Below are positions 10,201 to 17,959 of a stretch of DNA of 64,000 bases, one piece after another. The notes under the pieces are model-generated. The model saw only the letters and a list, made by a program, of their open reading frames with translations, did no database searches and was not told where the DNA came from. Where the stretch lies: contig NZ_BCSJ01000001.1 of the NCBI RefSeq assembly GCF_001570805.1, positions 124,001-188,000 of the forward strand, in the 5' to 3' direction. Both the position numbers and the translations under genes were made by a program. Within the stretch, counting starts at the first letter, position 1. Each line of letters starts with the position of its first letter. This DNA comes from Brevibacterium epidermidis NBRC 14811 (GTDB lineage Bacteria > Actinomycetota > Actinomycetes > Actinomycetales > Brevibacteriaceae).

Positions 10201-10775
10201 ACTGCCAACCGCTGGCGAGCATGTACTCGCGCGGTCAGCTTCGGCCTGGACCGGCCGGCTGAGCCTATACGAACATACGCCCCAGTGGCAATGTCAGAAC
10301 CGGTCCGTTCAAGCGAGTCAACGAGCGTCGCATACGCGCCCGGCAGCACCTCGTCGTCTGCGTCGGCAAAGGTGATGTACTTCCCACGAGCAGCGTCGAT
10401 TCCGCGATTGCGTGCACGTGCTGGGCCTTCGTTAGGTCCAGTTAGGACCGTTACCGGCTGAGCACCGTGAGAATGCTTTTCTGCCTTTGCAACGGTGTCA
10501 TCGGTCGAACCGTCGTCGACGACGATGACTTCCAAAGACACACCGCTCTGGCTGAGGATGCTCTTCAAGCATCGGTCGATGAAGTCACTCGCATTGAATG
10601 CGGGAACGATCACGGTCAGCGTCGGAGTGTCCGTGCCATCTTCAATGGGTGGCCCAACGGTCGATGGTCTGGTCGAATTGTGTTCCGATTCGCGCTTACG
10701 CCGGAACTCTTTGAATCCTTCGACCCCGCCATGCCGCAGATGCCACAGTGCTTTACGCCACTGCTGTCCGCTCAC
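7266..10775 (-). CDS. bifunctional GT2 glycosyltransferase / TagF-like CDP-polyol phosphotransferase (second copy)
   Basis: This 1169-residue protein has the same layout as its downstream neighbour. The GT2 domain (about 52-300) has LTVIVPAFN, VDDGSTD (87-93) and DADDE (138-142). A long central beta-rich region follows, and then a TagF-like domain with TWHGTP (about 910), EYPRN (about 971), FAPTWR (about 1003) and TDYSS (1074-1078). The N-terminus carries ALWHLRHGG (9-17), which recurs in a CgeB-GT2 protein of the divergent operon. The start overlaps the preceding gene by four bases (ATGA). The two copies are clearly paralogous in layout but far from identical, so they may act on different positions or alternate during chain growth. 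Base composition changes within the gene: the last third is AT-rich, the first two thirds GC-rich. Confidence 0.85.
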   Translation of the reverse strand: MSGQQWRKALWHLRHGGVEGFKEFRRKRESEHNSTRPSTVGPPIEDGTDTPTLTVIVPAFNASDFIDRCLKSILSQSGVSLEVIVVDDGSTDDTVAKAEKHSHGAQPVTVLTGPNEGPARARNRGIDAARGKYITFADADDEVLPGAYATLVDSLERTGSDIATGAYVRIGSAGRSRPKLTARVHARQRLAVRLDDMPELLEEPVLWNKVYRHDFWNRHVGEMWGFSNYEDQEPVYRALVGAAAIDVLTNDVYAWRLADGRDTRSKRKAELSDLQSKLEVIEALRATLHHSSGHVIEQAYAVWMGTDLAMHAEYLDTANKRFRKTLCEAAKTLRKTMPKGAWKLMPAQERLYMWVVASGDLDDIEEVLGTRMEETRAVPLELVDGTWVVAPTYLSRLKTDVPQRLLKAQPVDFKPVVIVRNARWIGEQQIELQGCAYIPGVDPGRATFRMQGIMDGATVLDCAVETRNDNRVDLDVGDPWRTYEAGGFTVGVDVSGMGDISPRGIDLVGSFELGEMHLRTPAESTAVVGMIAPSPIRDSGRLTVVADDRSELSIRPVAMPTDPVVVKNLDFRGRDVTVTLDRSANVRGLSLHTAGIKVELEANGPSIFSTTLPELPERFRTHGERQWKLLAKTTEGNDVDVYHAFVDYLLPGTSCVRLAANSAGKVRLAQRFRRVTVTGATNDRDRLLIIGRIDPPERLKVVLKSSEQTIEPNESALHADGSFTAVYDLTTTGAEGGKVAALAGGYHLKYGETPNRTDSWARAAGKLAIRPVDCFTEWNTLRIEGRDSGAVSVTASPPWSAQERTKYGRFRLHETKWGPLKDGIVFESYNGKSANDNPRALFEMIRQKRNDVPLYWSVRDRGVDVPEGGIPLVVGTARWHRALATSRVWINNNNFPYYVRKSPDQFYLQTWHGTPIKRLLWDVQRRKTNLTYRRLMRTEVPQWDLLIAQSEAAAQHLRTGLGYKGPIKIMEYPRNVRLLKPLLNKSKLTVIHGIDNEKSTVLFAPTWRNDDRTGTAPLGCRLSPDVIKEIFDGNVLFKSHHMVSGNRGRTMGAVNVTDAQHVEELMAISDFLITDYSSIVYDYKLTGRPIIRYVPDGAQYQLERGTYPRTSESEEIVVDDFEDLKTVLGLLSTNKTQPANDCAAIYAELIQDMNEVFRIINTKTENRGR

Positions 10776-11653
10776 ATGGCCTCACCACCGTTCTTCTTCA
10801 CCTGCTGCCGGATGCTTTCGACGATCGACTCATAGTCAGCATGTCGGAAGTGGAACGGTTGAGGTCCCCACTTATGGTCTCGATCGATTCGGACCTCGCG
10901 GCTTTCTCTCACCACTGACGACGCTGCCAGCGATCGTGCCTCTTTACGATACCGGATGTAGTCGCTATTGGCTGAAAGAGCTCGGTCAGCATACTCCTCT
11001 GCCTCGGTCGGTTTGATGTTGCGCAGGCTCTGCCACGCTTCACCCAATCCACGACCTCGTGACAGTTCCCTGCCCAACTCGCGGGTTCCTCGCTGAAGCC
11101 GCCGCCATTGCCGCCCTGCTTTTGCGAAACCGTCGTTCTGTGGATGCTGTGCGCCGTCGAGAGCCCCCGCCCATTCGATGTCGAGGAGGACAGTTTTTTC
11201 CCAGAGCTCGGCATCCTTGAGACCCTCGATGAGGGTGATGAAGCCTGACTTCCACTGGTCGAAGTGCTCGTCAGTGCCGAACTCAACGAGCCGTGCACCG
11301 CTGCGGCGCGCTGCGCGAGCAGCACCGCAGGATTCCACCTCGATCGAGTTTGTCATGGTCGTGCCGTCGGGGAACTTCCAGAATCCCCGTCGTTCATCGA
11401 CCAAGTCGAGAAGAACGACGTCGAGGTCCTCAGCGTTCTTGGCAATTCGTTCGAGGCCACTCCCCTTGAGGTCGCTGGAGACCATGCGCTTTTGGAACGC
11501 CGAGTTCAGATCGCTGAGATCGATTCCAGCAGTCCCATGCGGAGATTTCAGGCTCGTCACCGAATGTCTGGCCACGTAGGCGACGACCTCGGCTTCGGGC
11601 ATGAATTCTGCTGTATCACGGCTCACGCAGGAGCCGAATATTGCGATCTTCAT
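10772..11653 (-). CDS. DUF6270 family protein (SGNH-like start motif)
   Basis: The 293-residue product begins MKIAIFGSCVSRDTAEF. This start and the body match the uncharacterised DUF6270 family found in surface polysaccharide loci. The GSCVSRD stretch recalls the nucleophile loop of SGNH/GDSL hydrolases, and the protein has no signal peptide or membrane segment. Start and stop overlap both neighbours by four bases, so it is translationally coupled between the ABC ATPase and the GT2/TagF genes. A cytoplasmic modifying or transferase role on the polymer is plausible from context, but the biochemical function is not known to me. Confidence 0.75.
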   Translation of the reverse strand: MKIAIFGSCVSRDTAEFMPEAEVVAYVARHSVTSLKSPHGTAGIDLSDLNSAFQKRMVSSDLKGSGLERIAKNAEDLDVVLLDLVDERRGFWKFPDGTTMTNSIEVESCGAARAARRSGARLVEFGTDEHFDQWKSGFITLIEGLKDAELWEKTVLLDIEWAGALDGAQHPQNDGFAKAGRQWRRLQRGTRELGRELSRGRGLGEAWQSLRNIKPTEAEEYADRALSANSDYIRYRKEARSLAASSVVRESREVRIDRDHKWGPQPFHFRHADYESIVESIRQQVKKNGGEAM

Positions 11654-12957
11654 CGGTTCGAATCCTGGTGGACGACATGAGAATCATCTTCCTGCCGCAA
11701 GCGCTGCCGCTCCTCATAGCGTTCATCCGCGATCTGGCGTGCTCGAGAGGCAAGCCTGCGGCCGGTGAAGTCGTCCGCGGCGGCAACCGACGACGCACGG
11801 TCGCTCGGGTTAGCTGCTCGCAGAACGACCCGTTTCTTACTGGGATTCAGGCGCAGCGGAGGCGCATCGGTAATCCGAGGGGCGCTCACTGCCTGAGAGG
11901 CAGGTTTCGGCAACGCTGGGAACTTGGCCTTCGGCATCTCAGCGTCGAAGGATTTCGGCCAGATTTGCTCTTCGGCAGCAGCCAGCATCGGAGTCGGAGT
12001 CTCTTCGACTTCTTCGAGCGTGTCCTGTCGCTTCACATGACGTGCAGGAGCGGCCTTCTTCTTGGACGGGCGCGCTGCGTGCCGCGGGATGGGATTCTTG
12101 ATGAGTTCGGGCTCGAGGATGTTGATCTCCTCTTTGACCGCGTTGCTCACAACATCGGCCAGGAGCTTGTCCGCGATGTCTTCCTTGCCCTTAGCCACAT
12201 TCCATGCCCACCAGCGGTATTTCTCTGCAACAGCCTCGGCGGGACCGTTCATGAGGATCTCGCCTCGGTGCATCCAGACTGCGCGGGTACACAGCTCCTG
12301 AATCACTTTTGCGGCATGGTTGACGAGCAGAACCGTTCCTGCTTCGGCAAGAAGTTCGTCCATCGCACGTTCGCTGCGCTCTGCGAAGGTCGCGTCACCT
12401 GTCGACAGGGCTTCGTCGATGAGCAGAATCTTCGGGCGTGCAGCCAATGCGATGGCAAATCTCAGCCTGGCGCCCATGCCCGACGAATAGGTTCCCATCG
12501 GCCGGTGGATCGCCGCACCCAAGGCCGAAAGCTCAACGACATAGTCGAAGGCTTCGGCCGCCTCTTCGGGAGACAGTCCCATTGCCAAACATCCGAGGCG
12601 CACGTTCTCGCTGCCGGACAGCGCTGGTTGCAGCGCAGCGCTGACACCGAGCAGAAGCGGCTGATAACGGACGAGGATTCGGCCGCGGTCCGGCTGCTCG
12701 ACGCCGGCGACATTGCGCAGGAATGTGGATTTTCCGGAGCCGTTGGCTCCGACGATTCCCACCATCTCTCCTTCGCGGGCGACGAAGTTGACCCCACGCA
12801 GCGCTCGCACAGTGGTCTGACCTTGCCGTCCGACGATCTTGTTCGTCAGGTGTCGGACACCAGTTGCCCTACTGCCCGGATCGTTAGTGTTGACGGTGTA
12901 CCGGACTTGGACGTTCTCCGCGATGATATTGGGTTCCTGGACCTCAGAGTCGGCCAT
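11650..12957 (-). CDS. ABC transporter ATP-binding protein for glycopolymer export (TagH/Wzt-like)
   Basis: This 435-residue ATPase has Walker A GANGSGKST at 70-78, the ABC signature YSSGM at 157-161 and Walker B ILLIDEA at 177-183. The sequence around SGMGARLRFAIALA is typical of the TagH/Wzt/RfbB subfamily, which drives export of teichoic acids or O-polysaccharides. Beyond the core (about 285-435) is a charged, low-complexity tail that is not part of the ATPase fold; in related proteins such tails bind the polymer or partners. The start overlaps the permease gene by 14 bases and the end overlaps the DUF6270 gene by four. The core assignment is secure. The substrate is inferred from context. 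Confidence 0.9.
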   Translation of the reverse strand: MADSEVQEPNIIAENVQVRYTVNTNDPGSRATGVRHLTNKIVGRQGQTTVRALRGVNFVAREGEMVGIVGANGSGKSTFLRNVAGVEQPDRGRILVRYQPLLLGVSAALQPALSGSENVRLGCLAMGLSPEEAAEAFDYVVELSALGAAIHRPMGTYSSGMGARLRFAIALAARPKILLIDEALSTGDATFAERSERAMDELLAEAGTVLLVNHAAKVIQELCTRAVWMHRGEILMNGPAEAVAEKYRWWAWNVAKGKEDIADKLLADVVSNAVKEEINILEPELIKNPIPRHAARPSKKKAAPARHVKRQDTLEEVEETPTPMLAAAEEQIWPKSFDAEMPKAKFPALPKPASQAVSAPRITDAPPLRLNPSKKRVVLRAANPSDRASSVAAADDFTGRRLASRARQIADERYEERQRLRQEDDSHVVHQDSNR

Positions 12958-13825
12958 AGTTCTCCTCCCCTCTCCAGAAGAACAGGAATCCGACGATGAG
13001 AAGGCCGAACGCCCAGACTGTGCCGACGATCCACATCTTCGGATCCGTATCCACTCCGTAGAGCAGCGAGTTGCGCACCAGCGTCAGGTAGGCATGCATC
13101 GGGTTGTACTGCATAGCTGCCAAGAGGGCCGGGTGATTGTCCAGTCGGTCTTCGATGGAGAAGAACACTCCCGATCCGTAGAGCCAGAATCGGCTGACAA
13201 TCGACATGAAGTTTGTGAGGTCTGGGATCTTGTGACCGAGACGCGCAAGGAAGCAGGCGAGACCGACATTGAAGATCGTCTGCAGGATCACAACAGGGAT
13301 CACCAGAACGATTCTCCACGTGATCTCTTCCAGCGGCGGGGCGATAGCGAGAACGATCACCATGACCAGCAGGGTCGGCATGAAGTCAAGGAAATTGCGG
13401 ACCACGGTGGAGATCGGTAGCGCTGCACGTGGGAATTGGAAGCCCTTGATCATGGACGCACCGGAACGGATCGCTCCAGTTCCGCCGGTCATGCACTTAC
13501 CTGTGTAACCGAAGAAGAAGACGCCGACGACAAGGAACCCGAGGAAGTTGTGAATACCTCGCGAGGTCCCCAGGATGTAACCGAAGATGAACCAGAATGC
13601 GAGCACCGAAAGCAGTGGATTGAGGAACAGCCACCCGTAGCCGAGTATGTTCTTCCTCGTCGAGCTCGACATCTTGGCTCGGGACTCGGCGATGATGAAG
13701 TGGCGGCGGTTCCACAGCGCGGCGAGGTAGCTGCTCAGGCTCGTCCGTCGTCCGACTGGCACGAGGCCTTCGCTCGACACGGACGGGATCGAGCTCAGCC
13801 CGAGGGGGTTCTTCGTCTCACTCAT
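12944..13825 (-). CDS. ABC-2 type permease for glycopolymer export (TagG/Wzm-like)
   Basis: The 293-residue protein is an ABC-2 type membrane component. A cytoplasmic N-terminus is followed by about six hydrophobic segments, and the last ends in GFLFFWRGEENYGRL, a C-terminal signature typical of TagG/RfbA/Wzm polysaccharide exporters. It sits directly upstream of its ATPase with a 14-base overlap and downstream of a GT4 gene with an ATGA overlap. It should form the membrane channel that moves lipid-linked polymer out of the cytoplasm. A second permease with the same ending lies at 56527-57384. Confidence 0.9.
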   Translation of the reverse strand: MSETKNPLGLSSIPSVSSEGLVPVGRRTSLSSYLAALWNRRHFIIAESRAKMSSSTRKNILGYGWLFLNPLLSVLAFWFIFGYILGTSRGIHNFLGFLVVGVFFFGYTGKCMTGGTGAIRSGASMIKGFQFPRAALPISTVVRNFLDFMPTLLVMVIVLAIAPPLEEITWRIVLVIPVVILQTIFNVGLACFLARLGHKIPDLTNFMSIVSRFWLYGSGVFFSIEDRLDNHPALLAAMQYNPMHAYLTLVRNSLLYGVDTDPKMWIVGTVWAFGLLIVGFLFFWRGEENYGRL

Positions 13826-15567
13826 CGCACATCACTCCCCACGAGTTGAGAATAGACCTGCCCATATCGTCGTCCGATTTCCTTCCACCTGCGAGTTGCA
13901 AGAACGTGTGCTCGTCCATTGTCTCCGAATCTTGCCCGCGCAGTGTCATCGGCGGCGAGTTCGGACAGCAGTTCCGCGAGCTTCTGCGGGTTCTCCGGCG
14001 GTGTCGCCAAGCCTGCGCTGTCTGGAACCAATTCACGCAGTGCCGGCAGATCGGAGATGACGACGGGCCTTGCAAGACCCATCGCTTCGATCGGTTTGAT
14101 CGGAGTGACCAGACGACAGACTGGTTCATCTTTACGCGGCACGACGATCACATCGAGCGCGAGTTGGTATTCAATTGCCTGGGCTTGGGAGACTCGGCCG
14201 GTGAAGACTGCGTTCTCCCCCAGAACCGCGGCGCGTTCCCGCAGTACCGGCAGGGCGACACCATCGCCGGCGATGAGGAGACGCAGGTCCGTGCCCTGGC
14301 TCCGGGCGAGGATGACGGCATCGACGAGGTCGTCGAGTCCTTCGTATCCGACGATCGACGCTGCCGCGCCGACCCAGACCCCGTCTTCGGGCAGGCCGAG
14401 GCTCCTTCTCACCGCGGCCGGAGTGCGGGTGACATCGGTGTCGACAACTGCTTCGGAGACCGAATTCGGAATGAGAGTGATGGTTTCTGCCGGCACTCCC
14501 CCGGCGATCAGGTGCTCACGCATCGTCTCGCCCAGAGTGATGACTGCGTCGGCTGCCGACGCCACTTCAATTTCCTTGGCCCGCATGAGTGCGAAGCGTT
14601 GACTGTCCCGTCGCGCAGAACGCTCTTCCGGACTGCTTCCTGCCGCTGCCCATGTCTCTTCCAAGACTCCGCGGACTTCGTAGACCCATGGCAGGCCCAC
14701 TGCTTTCGCGGCTGCCCCGACAGCCAAGCCGTTGACGTAGTGCGTTGTCGTGTGAAGGATCTGTGCTCCACGTCGATGTGCTTCAGCGGCGATATGATTC
14801 GCCTGCTCGCTCAGCCGCTCGGATGGTGTGGGACGCGGTCTCAGCGGCACGTCACGGATGTACTCGACACCGTCGACAACCTCGACCGGTCCCCGACTCA
14901 GCCGTCCGATGGTCACGGGATACGACGGACGCGTGATCGCAGCCGCCCCATGGCCTGCTTCCCGCAGAGTAGTGAGGATGGCATGTGACCGGTACGCATA
15001 ACCGGAGCGAGTATGCGGCAAGGAGTTCGTCAGCACATGCAGAGCCGTCGAATGCTGACCTCGATCACGTTCCGCATTGCCGCGAGCCCGACGAGCTGTG
15101 ATGTGACTCGAAACCTCCGGCCACCGTTGAGGCTGCAGACACTGTCGCTCATCGAGCAGTCGTGTCCGACGTGCGCCGTCAGGCAGAACTGCGATGGCTT
15201 CGTCGATGTGCCCCTTGGTCCACTCGATACGCGAGCTCAGTGCACGGGCACCGGGAACAGCAGCCGCGATCGACTCGGCTTCGTCGAGGAGTCCCAGATT
15301 GAGTGCGATCTCGCCGAGTAGGCGTGACGGCGCAGGAGAGCCCGCGACCAATGACTTCGCCGCCGTCTCTTCTCCGAGCAGCCACGCAGAAGCCGCCCTG
15401 CTGGCGTCACCCGGCAGACGTCCGAGTGCATGTCCAACGAAACGCGAGGCGGGTCCCGGCAGGCGACGCGCCAGCTGCATACCGAAGAACACGCGGTCAT
15501 CGTTGATGTGCCCGGCCGTAGTCAGGGCAACGTTCGTCAGCTGTCGGGCGAGGAAGCGCAGGTTCAC
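13822..15567 (-). CDS. GT4 glycosyltransferase with N-terminal helical extension
   Basis: GTG 15567 is chosen because it overlaps the preceding stop as GTGA, giving 581 residues; longer upstream starts would run deep into the neighbour. Residues 1-175 are alanine- and leucine-rich, helical and without a recognised catalytic motif. The GT-B domain follows: SGYAYRSHAILTTLREAGH, then a nucleotide-sugar half with GVWVGAAASIVGYEGLDDLVDAV, LLIAGDGV and KPIEAMGLARPVVISD, as in GT4 enzymes. It resembles the GT4 gene at 26147-28747 in both layout and motifs. It probably adds one sugar to the lipid-linked polymer at the inner membrane face. Donor and linkage are unknown. Confidence 0.85.
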   Translation of the reverse strand: MNLRFLARQLTNVALTTAGHINDDRVFFGMQLARRLPGPASRFVGHALGRLPGDASRAASAWLLGEETAAKSLVAGSPAPSRLLGEIALNLGLLDEAESIAAAVPGARALSSRIEWTKGHIDEAIAVLPDGARRTRLLDERQCLQPQRWPEVSSHITARRARGNAERDRGQHSTALHVLTNSLPHTRSGYAYRSHAILTTLREAGHGAAAITRPSYPVTIGRLSRGPVEVVDGVEYIRDVPLRPRPTPSERLSEQANHIAAEAHRRGAQILHTTTHYVNGLAVGAAAKAVGLPWVYEVRGVLEETWAAAGSSPEERSARRDSQRFALMRAKEIEVASAADAVITLGETMREHLIAGGVPAETITLIPNSVSEAVVDTDVTRTPAAVRRSLGLPEDGVWVGAAASIVGYEGLDDLVDAVILARSQGTDLRLLIAGDGVALPVLRERAAVLGENAVFTGRVSQAQAIEYQLALDVIVVPRKDEPVCRLVTPIKPIEAMGLARPVVISDLPALRELVPDSAGLATPPENPQKLAELLSELAADDTARARFGDNGRAHVLATRRWKEIGRRYGQVYSQLVGSDVR

Positions 15568-16925
15568 GACACCACCTGCTCGAGGACGCGTTCGTAAGTG
15601 CGCCCCATAGCGACTGCCGAAGCATGTCGAATCACCCAATCGCGCGGATTCAGGCCCGCGGGCGGATTCATTCCGAATTCCTCACCGGCTTCTATTCGCG
15701 ATCGCATCCGCGTCATTGCCGCTGCCACTGACTCGGTGTCTCCGGGGACCGCAACTTCTCCTGCCGCGGTGACCGTGATGATGTCGGCGGCCTCACCGGC
15801 GACGACACCGACGACTGGAATTCGACGGGCCATCAGGGAGTAGAGCTTCGACGGCACTGTGCATTCGTAGGAGTCGAGGGAGCTGAGGCTGACCAGCCCG
15901 GCGTCTGCCCACTCCCAATGGGCCGCGAGTTCGGCACCTGCGATCTGGGGATGGAACTCCACCGGCACCCCATTTGCGGCAGCGACGGCCTTGAGTTCGA
16001 CAGTGTCGACGCCGCCGCCGACGATGCGCAGTCGCACACCCTCGGTGCGGGCCAGTGCACGAATCGAAGTGCTGAGGTCCTGGGAACGTCCGACAGTGCC
16101 CACATACAGCAGGTTGAGTCCATTGCGGTCGGCAGCAGTTCTGCCGAGGACTTCGTCGCCAGCGGCACCCGTCTCCTCTGCGGGACGGATGAGGGGGATC
16201 GCTCCTGTCGCAGTCAGCCCGGATGCGCCTTCCAACTCCGCCGGTGAGACTCCGCTGCGGACGACCTCTGCGGTCACCCCACGCTGCTCCAAGCGACGTT
16301 TGAAACCCTCCGTGGTGACGACGACGACCGCCGCACGCCGTTGAGCACGAGTGAGCAGGTCCGGCAGAAGCCGATGTTCGAGGCGATGCGTCAGCATCCC
16401 GGGCAGGTGCTTCCCCAGGGCCCCCGTCACCAGGTTCATCTCCGAAATGAGGTCCGGCCACGCATCGCGCACTTCAGCGACATGCGGCACTCGCAGCAGA
16501 CGCGACAGAGTATCGCCCGCCAGCAGAAACGGCAGTGCCGGGGTAGTGGAGACGATGACGTCGGGACGCATTCTGCCCCGCAGCCGGTCAATGACCGCCG
16601 ACATCGCACCCGTCGCCGATACCGTCTGATCGAGCAGCTGACGAGCCATCGACGATCCGCTGTGCAGATAGGGCACGCGAAGGATCCGCTCACCGTCGAC
16701 GCCGGTGTCCCAGGTGCCGCCGAGGCGCACGTCGACTCGACGACGGCCCCGCCCGACCTTCGATCCGAAGAACCCGTTGCGGTCGGAATACGGGTAATGG
16801 GGATGCGGTGCCACCGTGATGACATCGTGTCCGGCAGCGCGCAGGTGGTCGACGAGGATCCGCCACCGCCGCTGCGGTGCACCGACCTCGGGATAGTAAT
16901 AGTGGCTGAGCAGAACGATTCTCAT
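15564..16925 (-). CDS. GT4 glycosyltransferase (WbuB-like)
   Basis: ATG 16925 gives 453 residues starting MRIVLLSHYYYPEVGAPQRR, the standard N-terminus of WbuB-like GT4 enzymes, and overlaps the upstream stop as ATGA. The C-terminal half has LLYVGTVGRSQDLSTSIRAL, VRLRIVGGG and LYSLMARRIPVVGVVAGEAADII, matching a GT-B nucleotide-sugar binding domain. WbuB-type enzymes usually add the second sugar onto a polyprenyl-diphosphate sugar. Position directly after the polyprenyl-phosphate transferase gene suits that early step, although this is inference. Confidence 0.88.
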   Translation of the reverse strand: MRIVLLSHYYYPEVGAPQRRWRILVDHLRAAGHDVITVAPHPHYPYSDRNGFFGSKVGRGRRRVDVRLGGTWDTGVDGERILRVPYLHSGSSMARQLLDQTVSATGAMSAVIDRLRGRMRPDVIVSTTPALPFLLAGDTLSRLLRVPHVAEVRDAWPDLISEMNLVTGALGKHLPGMLTHRLEHRLLPDLLTRAQRRAAVVVVTTEGFKRRLEQRGVTAEVVRSGVSPAELEGASGLTATGAIPLIRPAEETGAAGDEVLGRTAADRNGLNLLYVGTVGRSQDLSTSIRALARTEGVRLRIVGGGVDTVELKAVAAANGVPVEFHPQIAGAELAAHWEWADAGLVSLSSLDSYECTVPSKLYSLMARRIPVVGVVAGEAADIITVTAAGEVAVPGDTESVAAAMTRMRSRIEAGEEFGMNPPAGLNPRDWVIRHASAVAMGRTYERVLEQVVS

Positions 16926-17959
16926 GCGGTCGTCGCCTCCTTCAGCGCCCGTCGCCGCAGCCACAGCGGCAGCAGCGCATAAAGGGCGAGCAATCCGACC
17001 CAGAACACATGGGCCGGGTACGTCGTCGCCGTATTTCCGCTGATGAGGGTCGGCACGGCCATAATGCAGGCGAGGACACACAATGCGGCGTGGAAGAGCG
17101 AAACGGAGCTGTGCGGCCAGCCCGCCTGTTGGATCCGCTGGTAGATGTGTTCACGATGAGGCAAGAGGATATTCTCTCCCCGAAACAGGCGCAGGACCAA
17201 AGTGAGACCGACGTCGAAGAAGACGAAGATCATCGGCGCGATGATGACGACGATCGGGACGCCTTGAACGAACAGCCATACCGCAAGAGCGAAGACGGCC
17301 GCTCCGATTCCGTAGCTGCCCGTGTCACCGAGGAACGCCTTGGCCCGACCGAGGTTGAACGGGAGAAAACCGACAGCAGCACCGGCCAGCGCCAGAGCGA
17401 GCAGAGCGATATCGTTCTCACCCACCCAGGAGCCGACGAAGGCGAACCATCCGGCGGTGACGATGGTCCACTCGGTGACATACCCGTTGAGTCCGTCGAC
17501 GAAGTTCACGGCGTTGACCGTGGTCACGCCGATGACAGCGAAGGCGATGACGTGGGCGATTCCCTGAGTGGAGAACATCGCGATGATCGCGCTGAACAGC
17601 AGAGCCAGGATGACCTGTCCGATCAGTCGCCCGGCAGGACGCAGGGAGTCGAGGTCGTCGCTCATCCCGATGGCCGAATAGCACCAGGTCAGCACCAGGA
17701 AGCCGATCGGCAGGAGGACGCCGCCGAGGCCGAAGACCCCGTCTTCGCTGACGCTCCAGACCATGGCGAGAATCGTTGCCACGGTGATGCCGCAGCCGAT
17801 GGCGATTCCCCCGCCGCGGACAGTCGACAGTGTATGCGACGAGCGATGAGAGGGGACATCGACGACGCCGGCTCGCCGCAGCAAGGGGAAGGCGATGAGG
17901 GCGCTGAGAGCCGTGACCACCGCGGCCACAACCAGGATCACCAGCGACTGCAGAGCCAT
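16922..17959 (-). CDS. polyprenyl-phosphate sugar-1-phosphate transferase (MraY/WecA/TagO family)
   Basis: The 345-residue, strongly hydrophobic protein has about ten membrane segments. It carries the family hallmarks: PSHRSSHTLSTVRGGG near the N-terminus, the aspartate pair in MSDDLDSLRP, NAVNFVDGLNGY, FLGDTGSYGIG and the cytoplasmic HREHIYQR loop. Members transfer a HexNAc-1-phosphate from a UDP-sugar to undecaprenyl phosphate, the committing step of lipid-linked glycan synthesis. The start shares one base with the dehydratase stop (TGATG). It is the only initiating transferase seen in the window, so it may start the polymer or its linkage unit. Whether the substrate is GlcNAc or a 4,6-modified sugar made by the upstream enzyme cannot be decided. 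Confidence 0.9.
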   Translation of the reverse strand: MALQSLVILVVAAVVTALSALIAFPLLRRAGVVDVPSHRSSHTLSTVRGGGIAIGCGITVATILAMVWSVSEDGVFGLGGVLLPIGFLVLTWCYSAIGMSDDLDSLRPAGRLIGQVILALLFSAIIAMFSTQGIAHVIAFAVIGVTTVNAVNFVDGLNGYVTEWTIVTAGWFAFVGSWVGENDIALLALALAGAAVGFLPFNLGRAKAFLGDTGSYGIGAAVFALAVWLFVQGVPIVVIIAPMIFVFFDVGLTLVLRLFRGENILLPHREHIYQRIQQAGWPHSSVSLFHAALCVLACIMAVPTLISGNTATTYPAHVFWVGLLALYALLPLWLRRRALKEATTA

